Positions 58,815-64,000 of a DNA stretch of 64,000 nucleotides are shown piece by piece. A model generated the notes under the pieces. It did not search any database. It had not been told where the DNA came from and saw only the letters and a list, made by a program, of their open reading frames with translations. The stretch is from Nocardiopsis ganjiahuensis DSM 45031 (GTDB lineage: Bacteria; Actinomycetota; Actinomycetes; Streptosporangiales; Streptosporangiaceae): the NCBI RefSeq assembly GCF_000341085.1, contig NZ_ANBA01000031.1:1-64000 (forward strand), read 5' to 3'. Numbering within the stretch: the first letter of the stretch is position 1; the number at the start of each line of letters is the position of its first letter. The translations under genes and the position numbers were made by a program.

Positions 58815-59747
58815 TTGTCCGGGGTCATCATCGGGTTCGGAGTCATCGCCAGCATCGTCGTGGTCGGCTACATGCTCGGGCGCATCCCCCTGCTCGGGCC
58901 GGGGGCCAAGGAGGTCCTCAGCAGGCTGGCGTTCTACGTGGCCAGTCCCGCTCTGCTGTTCACGATCCTCTCCCGCACCGACCTGTCCATCCTGGTGTCG
59001 GCCCCGGTCCTCGTGAGCGTCCTGAGCGTGGTGGTCGTGGGGCTCGTCTTCCTCGTGGTGGGAGTCATCCGACGATGGGGCGTCGGCCGCACGACCGTGG
59101 GGGTCCTGGGGGCCTCGTACGTCAACGCGGGCAACCTGGGCATCCCCATCTCCGTGTACGTGCTCGGGGACGCCTCCCTGGTCGCACCGATCCTGCTCTT
59201 CCAGCTGCTCGTGCTCGCTCCGGTCTCACTGACCGTGCTGGACCTGAGCAACGGCGGGGTCCGCGGTTTCGGTCCGGTGCTGCGCCGCGCCATGGGCACC
59301 CCCGTGCGCAACCCGGTGGTGATCGCGTCCGTCGCCGGGGTCGCCCTCTCCGCCTCCGGCTGGGTGCCGCCCGCCCCGCTGATGGAACCGTTCGAGCTGG
59401 TCGGCGGTATGGCGGTCCCGGCGATGCTGCTGGCCTTCGGGATCTCCCTGCACGGCAGCTCCGTGCCGGGCCGCGGCGGCCCCGACCAGGTTCCGGTGCT
59501 GTTGGCCGTGGCCCTGAAGTCGGTGGGACAGCCGCTGACCGCCTGGGCGCTGGGTTCCCTGGCCTTCGGGCTGGAGGGCGCCGTGCTGTTCTCGGTGGTG
59601 GTCCTGGCCGCCCTGCCCACCGCGCAGAACGTGTTCAACTACGCCGTCCAGTACCGGACCGGCGAGACCATGACCCGCGAGGTGGTCCTGCTGACCACCG
59701 TCCTCACCGTCCCGGTCCTGTTCGCCGTCACCTTCCTGCTGGGATGA
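58815..59747 (+). CDS. AEC-family (auxin efflux carrier-like) transporter
   Basis: About 310 residues with ten predicted helices. The AEC pattern includes GASYVNAGNLGIPISVYVLG (the conserved NxGxxGxP-type motif in helix 4) and PTAQNVFNYAVQY near the end, with the usual inverted two-half topology. Members move malate, malonate or other organic acids, and some export amino acids. TTG 58815 is preferred because CGGAGG lies 7 nt upstream; TTG 58797 is in frame but lacks such a site. It is convergent with the bkd operon and separated from it by a strong terminator. Confidence 0.87.
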   Translation: MSGVIIGFGVIASIVVVGYMLGRIPLLGPGAKEVLSRLAFYVASPALLFTILSRTDLSILVSAPVLVSVLSVVVVGLVFLVVGVIRRWGVGRTTVGVLGASYVNAGNLGIPISVYVLGDASLVAPILLFQLLVLAPVSLTVLDLSNGGVRGFGPVLRRAMGTPVRNPVVIASVAGVALSASGWVPPAPLMEPFELVGGMAVPAMLLAFGISLHGSSVPGRGGPDQVPVLLAVALKSVGQPLTAWALGSLAFGLEGAVLFSVVVLAALPTAQNVFNYAVQYRTGETMTREVVLLTTVLTVPVLFAVTFLLG

Positions 59748-60109
59748 CCGGTGGGCCCCACCGGGACGGCCGACGGGGCCGGGCTCCCTGCTCCCATCGC
59801 CACCGCCCCTGGCCGCGTTCCCCGTGATCACGGTCGGCGTTCGGTACGGCCCGGTCCGGATGTTCGGCCCGGCACGGAGCGGGTCCTCCCCTTCGGGCAC
59901 GAGGACTCCGGGAACATCCCCAGGAAAAAGCGCGGGTCAAGGGTTGGCCAAGCTCCCGTTGCGGGAACACCTATCCGTAGGGTCCGCCCCCACCCCCTTG
60001 GGGGACGGGCCCGTCCACGTGTCGGCGTCCCGCACACGCCGAAGGGGCCGGTGCGGCCGGGAGAACTCCCCGGCCGCACCGGCCCCTCGCTCTTCTCGGA
60101 CTCCGGAGG
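59748..60109. other. 362-base intergenic region between convergent genes
   Basis: No gene recognised. It contains short GC-rich inverted repeats (CCCCCTTGGGGG near 59993-60004, ACGGGCCCGT near 60005-60014) and the strong terminator at 60044-60086. Confidence 0.6.
60044..60086. terminator. Bidirectional terminator between AEC and bkd genes
   Basis: Perfect 18-bp stem (60044-60061 with 60069-60086) and 7-nt loop. It lies 23 bases beyond the minus-strand E2 stop and would also stop plus-strand transcripts from the AEC gene. Confidence 0.85.
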
Positions 60110-61567
60110 CTAGCCCCAGGCCAGAGCGGTCAGCTCCGGGTCCTCCAGGGCGGTGCCGATGTCACGCAGCACCTTGGACCCGAGCTCTCCGTCGACCAGC
60201 CGGTGGTCGAAGGAGAGCGACAGGGTCGTCACCTTGCGGATCTTGAGCTTGCCCTTGTGGACCCACGGCGTGTCCCGGATCTGCCCGAAGGCGAGGATGG
60301 CCGCCTCGCCCGGGTTGATGATCGGCGTACCGGCGTCCACCCCGAACACACCGACGTTGGTGATGGTGATGGTGCCGCCGGACATGTCGGCCGGGGTGGT
60401 CTTGCCCGCCCGGGCCGTCTCGGTCAGCGCCTTCAGGGACGCCGCCAGCTCCGGGAGGGGCTGGGAGTCGGCGTCCTTGATGTTGGGCACCACCAGGCCG
60501 CGCTCGGTGGCGGCCGCGATCCCCAGGTTCACGTAGTTCTTGACCACGATCTCCTGGGCCTCCTCGTCCCAGGAGGCGTTGACCTCCGGGTGGCGGCGGA
60601 CCGCCATGAGCAGGGCCTTGGCCACCAGCAGGAGCGGCGACACCCGGACGTCGGCGAAGTCGCGGTGCTCGCGCAGCCGGGCCACCGCCTTCATCGTCCT
60701 GGTGACGTCCACCTGGAGGAACTCGGTGACGTGCGGCGCGGTGAACGCGCTGTTCACCATGGCCGCGGCCGTGTGCTTGCGTACGCCCTTGATCGGCACG
60801 CGACGCTCGCGGGCCGCCCGGTCCCGCACGGGCGCGGCCTCCGGCGCCGTGACCGAACCGGCCGCCGGGGCCGAGGCGGCCGGAGCGGCAGAGGCGGCCT
60901 CGGGGGCCTCCTGCGGGGCCCCGGCGGATCCGGCGGCGGCGTGCACGTCCTCGCGGGTCACGACCCCGCCCTTGCCGGTGGGCGCGACCGCGGCCAGGTC
61001 CACCCCGAGGTCCTTGGCGAGCTTGCGCACCGGCGGCTTGGCCAGCGGGCGGCCGGACGCGGGCGCGGGGCCGGCGGGCACGGCCACGACCGCGGGCGCG
61101 GGTTCGGTCGGCCTGGGCGGGGACGCCGGGCCCGAGGGGGTCGGGCGGCGGCGGGCACGGCGCTGTGTGGACGCCGCCTTCTCGCCGTAGCCCACGAGGG
61201 GCTTCTCCCGTTCCTCGGTCTCCTCGGCCCCGCCGGCGGACGCCGTGTCCGCCGTGTCACCGGACTCGGTGCCGGCCGCGGCGCCGGAACCACCGGTGCC
61301 GTCGTCCACGGTGATGATGACCGAGCCGACCTCGACCGTCTCGCCCTCGCCGAAGAGCAGCTCCTTGACCGTCCCGGAGAAGGGGACGGGGAGCTCGACG
61401 ACGGCCTTGGCGGTCTCGATCTCACAGATCATCTGGCCGTCGGTGACCGTGTCACCCGGCTTGACGTACCAGGTGAGGAGTTCGGCCTCGACCAGACCCT
61501 CACCGACGTCGGGCAGTTTGAACGCGTGCACGCCGTCGACCGCGGGCGTGCTCTTCTGAATCGCCAT
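60110..61567 (-). CDS. bkdC: 2-oxoacid dehydrogenase E2 (dihydrolipoamide acyltransferase)
   Basis: About 485 residues. Lipoyl domain at residues ~10-90 with the modified lysine in EIETAKAVVELPVP. An Ala/Pro linker is followed by a peripheral subunit-binding domain (~170-210; PPVRKLAKDLGVDLAAVAPT). The C-terminal catalytic domain has SFDHRLVDGELG (the DHRxxDG active site). The subunit transfers the acyl group to CoA in the branched-chain or pyruvate complex. ATG 61567 was chosen because the longer frame is unlike E2. It is the last gene of the E1alpha-E1beta-E2 operon. No E3 gene is present; it is usually encoded elsewhere. Confidence 0.92.
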   Translation of the reverse strand: MAIQKSTPAVDGVHAFKLPDVGEGLVEAELLTWYVKPGDTVTDGQMICEIETAKAVVELPVPFSGTVKELLFGEGETVEVGSVIITVDDGTGGSGAAAGTESGDTADTASAGGAEETEEREKPLVGYGEKAASTQRRARRRPTPSGPASPPRPTEPAPAVVAVPAGPAPASGRPLAKPPVRKLAKDLGVDLAAVAPTGKGGVVTREDVHAAAGSAGAPQEAPEAASAAPAASAPAAGSVTAPEAAPVRDRAARERRVPIKGVRKHTAAAMVNSAFTAPHVTEFLQVDVTRTMKAVARLREHRDFADVRVSPLLLVAKALLMAVRRHPEVNASWDEEAQEIVVKNYVNLGIAAATERGLVVPNIKDADSQPLPELAASLKALTETARAGKTTPADMSGGTITITNVGVFGVDAGTPIINPGEAAILAFGQIRDTPWVHKGKLKIRKVTTLSLSFDHRLVDGELGSKVLRDIGTALEDPELTALAWG

Positions 61568-61586
61568 GTCTTGCGGTTTCCCCGAT

Positions 61587-62567
61587 CTAGTACGCGAACG
61601 CCCGGTCGACGCCGTCCAGGACACGGTCCAGGTCCGGCAGGTAGTGCTCCTCGAGCCTGGACTGCGGGTACGGGGTGTCGAAGGCCGCCACGCGGATGAC
61701 CGGCGACTCCAGGTGGTAGAAGCACTCCTCGGTGACCCGGGCGGCGATCTCCGCGCCGGGGCCGCCGGTGAGGGTGGCCTCGTGCGCCACGACGAGGCGG
61801 CCCGTGCGCTTCACCGACTCCGTGATGGTCGGGTAGTCGATCGGGGAGAGCGAGCGCAGGTCGACGACCTCGATGGAGTGGTCGGTGTCGGCCTCGGCCG
61901 CCTGGAGGGCGGTCTTGATCATCGGACCGTAGGCCAGCAGCGTGCAGTCGGTGCCGGAGCGCGCGACGCGGGCCGCGCCCATCGGGGTGACCTCGTCGAT
62001 GGAGGCCCCGGTGTCGACCTCGGTCTTCTCGTAGTAGCGCCGCTTGGGCTCCAGGAAGATGACCGGGTCGTCGGAGCGGATCGCCTGCTGGATCATCCAG
62101 TAGGCGTCCTCCGGGTTGGCGACGGTGACCACGCGCAGGCCCGCGGTGTGCTGGAAGTAGGCCTCCGGCGACTCGCTGTGGTGCTCCACCGCGCCGATGC
62201 CGCCGCCGTAGGGGATGCGCATGACGACCGGCATGGCGAGCTTGCCCGCCGAGCGGCGGCGCATCTTGGCCAGCTGGGTGAAGGTCTGGTTCGCGGCGGG
62301 GAAGAAGAACCCGTCGAACTGGATCTCCACCACGGGGCGGTAGCCGCGCATGGCCATACCGATGGCGGTGCCGACGATGCCGGACTCGGCCAGCGGGGTG
62401 TCGATGACCCGGTCGGCGCCGAAGTCCTTGTAGAGGCCGTCGGTGACCCGGAAGACGCCGCCGAGCTTGCCGACGTCCTCGCCCATCATCAGGACCTTGG
62501 GGTCGTGTTCCATGGCGGCGCGCAGGCCCGCGTTGATGGCCTTGCCGATAGTGAGGTTGGTTCCCAT
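61587..62567 (-). CDS. bkdB: 2-oxoacid dehydrogenase E1 beta
   Basis: 326 residues, the usual E1beta length. Markers are MMGEDVGKLGGVFRVTDGL, DTPLAESGIVGTAIGMAMRG and RIPYGGGIGAVEHHSES, which together complete the thiamine diphosphate site with the alpha subunit. ATG 62567 is 3 bases after the E1alpha stop, and its own stop is 19 bases before E2, so the three are one transcript. The architecture (separate alpha and beta, E2 with one lipoyl domain) favours a branched-chain complex, which supplies starter units for branched fatty acids. Confidence 0.93.
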   Translation of the reverse strand: MGTNLTIGKAINAGLRAAMEHDPKVLMMGEDVGKLGGVFRVTDGLYKDFGADRVIDTPLAESGIVGTAIGMAMRGYRPVVEIQFDGFFFPAANQTFTQLAKMRRRSAGKLAMPVVMRIPYGGGIGAVEHHSESPEAYFQHTAGLRVVTVANPEDAYWMIQQAIRSDDPVIFLEPKRRYYEKTEVDTGASIDEVTPMGAARVARSGTDCTLLAYGPMIKTALQAAEADTDHSIEVVDLRSLSPIDYPTITESVKRTGRLVVAHEATLTGGPGAEIAARVTEECFYHLESPVIRVAAFDTPYPQSRLEEHYLPDLDRVLDGVDRAFAY

Positions 62568-62570
62568 GGC

Positions 62571-63686
62571 CTAGCGGCCCCCTTCCGCGCCCGCACCCTC
62601 GAAGGAGGACAGGTAGTCGGCGAACTCGGCCCGCTGCCGGTCGATGTGGACGTTGGGTTCGGCGTAGACCTCGTGGAAGATGTCCAGCGGCTCGGGGTCG
62701 GGCATGTTGCGGCACTGGGTGCGCACCGTCTCGCCGACCTCGTCGGCCTCCTCCTCGATCGCGGCGAAGAAGGCCTCGTCGGCCAGGCCGCTGGCCTCCA
62801 GGTACCGGCGCACGCGCAGGATCGGGTCCTTGGCCTTCCACTCGTCGAGCTCGCCCTTGTCCCGGTACCGGGTGGGGTCGTCGTTGGTGGTGTGGGCGCC
62901 CATCCGGTAGGTGAACGCCTCGATCAGCGTGGGGCCGTTCCCGGTGCGCGCGTTGTCCAGGGCGGCGCGGGTGACCGCGAGGCAGGCGAGGACGTCGTTG
63001 CCGTCCACGCGTACGCCCGGGAAGCCGAAGCCGGCCGCGCGCTTGTAGATCGGCACGCGGGACTGGCGCTCCAGCGGCTCGGAGATGGCCCACTGGTTGT
63101 TCTGGCAGAAGAAGACCACGGGGGCGTTGTTCACCGAGGCGAAGTTGAACGCCTCGTTGGTGTCGCCCTGGCTGGTGGCCCCGTCCCCGAAGTAGGAGAT
63201 GACGGCGGTGCCGTCCTCACCGACCGCGCCGTCGCGCTGGACGCCCATGGCGTAGCCGGTGGCGTGCAGCGCCTGGCTGCCGATGACGATCGTGTACAGG
63301 TGGAAGCCGTGCTCGTGCGGGTCCCAGCCTCCGTTGCTGGCCCCGCGGAACATGCTGAGCAGTTCCTTGGGCTGGATGCCGCGGCACCAGGCGACGCCGT
63401 GCTCACGGTAGGAGGGGAAGGCCATGTCGCCTTCGTGGAGTGCGCGTCCGGAGCCGATCTGGGCGGCCTCCTGACCCAGCAGCGAGACCCACAGGCCCAG
63501 CTCGCCCTGGCGCTGCAGGGTGATCGCCTCGCTGTCGACCCGGCGAACCAGAACCAGGTCTCGGTAGAGCGCGCGGATCTCCTCCGCGGTGACGTCCAGG
63601 GGGTAGTCGGGGTGCTCGGTGAGCTCCCCTTCCGGTGTAAGGAGCTGAATGAGCTCCGGTTCCTCGTGCGCGGCGATGTCCGACAC
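62571..63686 (-). CDS. bkdA: 2-oxoacid dehydrogenase E1 alpha
   Basis: About 371 residues. The thiamine diphosphate motif is GDGATSQGDTNEAFNFASVN followed by NAPVVFFCQNN (GDG...NN). Other landmarks are MAFPSYREHGVAWCRG and YRMGAHTTNDDPTRYR with the phosphorylation-loop-like segment. It decarboxylates branched-chain 2-oxo acids (or pyruvate). GTG 63686 has GAGGAG just upstream; the frame continues to 63746 without such a site. First gene of the operon; a CRP-like palindrome lies about 110 bp upstream. Confidence 0.93.
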   Translation of the reverse strand: MSDIAAHEEPELIQLLTPEGELTEHPDYPLDVTAEEIRALYRDLVLVRRVDSEAITLQRQGELGLWVSLLGQEAAQIGSGRALHEGDMAFPSYREHGVAWCRGIQPKELLSMFRGASNGGWDPHEHGFHLYTIVIGSQALHATGYAMGVQRDGAVGEDGTAVISYFGDGATSQGDTNEAFNFASVNNAPVVFFCQNNQWAISEPLERQSRVPIYKRAAGFGFPGVRVDGNDVLACLAVTRAALDNARTGNGPTLIEAFTYRMGAHTTNDDPTRYRDKGELDEWKAKDPILRVRRYLEASGLADEAFFAAIEEEADEVGETVRTQCRNMPDPEPLDIFHEVYAEPNVHIDRQRAEFADYLSSFEGAGAEGGR

Positions 63687-63795
63687 GTCGCTCCTCGGGT
63701 TCTCGGGGCCGACTTCGCGTGGGTGAACGCTGATCGGCCGGATCACGGTCCGTCCACCCGGGGTGTTGGGTGGTCGCGGACAGCCCTCCCCATAT

Positions 63796-63811
63796 CGTGA
63801 CAGACCTCACT
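63796..63811. promoter_or_regulatory. CRP/GlxR-like site upstream of bkd
   Basis: CGTGACAGACCTCACT reads CGTGA-N6-TCACT, the CRP core GTGA-N6-TCAC with one deviation in each outer base. It is 110 bp upstream of the E1alpha start. Confidence 0.5.
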
Positions 63812-63974
63812 ATGGAGAGCGCAAGCCCCCAGCGGCACCTTTTCACCTGCTCGACCCATGATCCCGAACCCTGCCGAGAGCGCAACTACCAGGGCTTCCT
63901 AGCTTTTACAAGGTCTTCCAACTACTTTGTGGCAACGTGTCCGCAACGGGGATCGGAGCGTCGGCGGACGGGCG

Positions 63975-63990
63975 GATGACATCTGTCATC
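63975..63990. promoter_or_regulatory. Palindrome GATGACATCTGTCATC
   Basis: 7-bp perfect arms (GATGACA and TGTCATC) around TC. TGACA/TGTCA half-sites with a 2-bp spacer are typical of NarL/DesR-type response regulators. It lies at the window edge, so its target gene is not visible. Confidence 0.35.
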
Positions 63991-64000
63991 GCCCGGGCCG

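Larger units (their letters stand above)
63687..64000. other. Upstream region of the bkd operon and window end
   Basis: 314 bases with no gene recognised. It holds the CRP-like site (63796-63811), AT-rich sequence near 63890-63940 and a terminal palindrome (63975-63990). The region presumably carries the bkd promoter on the minus strand and perhaps that of a gene beyond the window. Confidence 0.5.

Noticed and set aside
1..64000. tRNA genes, CRISPR arrays or a replication origin
   Set aside because: No cloverleaf with a GTTCRANYC-type T arm, no regularly spaced short repeats and no DnaA-box cluster were noticed on reading.

Overview
The window is about 72% GC, codon-biased towards GC-ending codons, and uses GTG and TTG starts freely. 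Together with a type VII (ESX) secretion locus, a GerW-type sporulation protein, many Hanks-type kinases and a thiopeptide cluster, this points to a spore-forming filamentous actinomycete, most likely Nocardiopsis or a close relative. The genus is inferred from gene style; no marker gene fixes it.

Layout. Bases 1-4800 hold an MFS exporter, a SUFU-domain protein, an FMN-dependent azoreductase-like enzyme divergent from its probable TetR repressor (a paired operator lies between them), and a secreted cysteine-rich protein. Bases 5009-17930 are a compact RiPP cluster: two nearly identical 60-residue precursor peptides, an ABC exporter, a split LanB glutamylation enzyme, a stand-alone thiopeptide-domain protein (candidate [4+2] pyridine synthase), an RRE/ThiF-like protein, a YcaO cyclodehydratase, a divergent nitroreductase-like protein and a fused elimination-domain/SagB-oxidase. 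Leader sequence and enzyme set resemble the lactazole thiopeptide system, but the Ser/Cys-rich cores are different. Bases 18000-26050 are mostly metabolic: a fadE-type acyl-CoA dehydrogenase, an NmrA-type reductase divergent from an HxlR regulator, an SDR, an MFS transporter, a small unknown protein behind a consensus CRP-like site, and a monomeric sarcosine-oxidase-like flavoenzyme.

Bases 26256-41195 contain the most unusual structure: seven tandem genes, each a Hanks-type kinase domain, one membrane helix and an extracytoplasmic beta-propeller. They fall into three types arranged A-B-C-A-A-B-C. Types A and B keep catalytic residues. Type C proteins have lost the catalytic Asp and are pseudokinases. 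The array is followed by a GerW-like gene.

Bases 41740-58704 are a type VII secretion neighbourhood. Two propeller lipoproteins (one with anomalously low GC), decayed relatives of them, a large 837-aa protein, a small 108-aa protein and EccD lie on the minus strand. Divergently lie EccC (three ATPase domains), two Esx/WXG100-type proteins, a small membrane protein, a pseudokinase with Pro-rich repeats and an FN3-like domain, and a further lipoprotein. EccB, EccE and mycosin are not in the window. Bases 58815-64000 carry an AEC-family transporter and, convergently, a three-gene branched-chain 2-oxoacid dehydrogenase operon (E1alpha, E1beta, E2) with a CRP-like site upstream.

I saw no tRNA, rRNA, CRISPR array, intact insertion sequence or replication origin.
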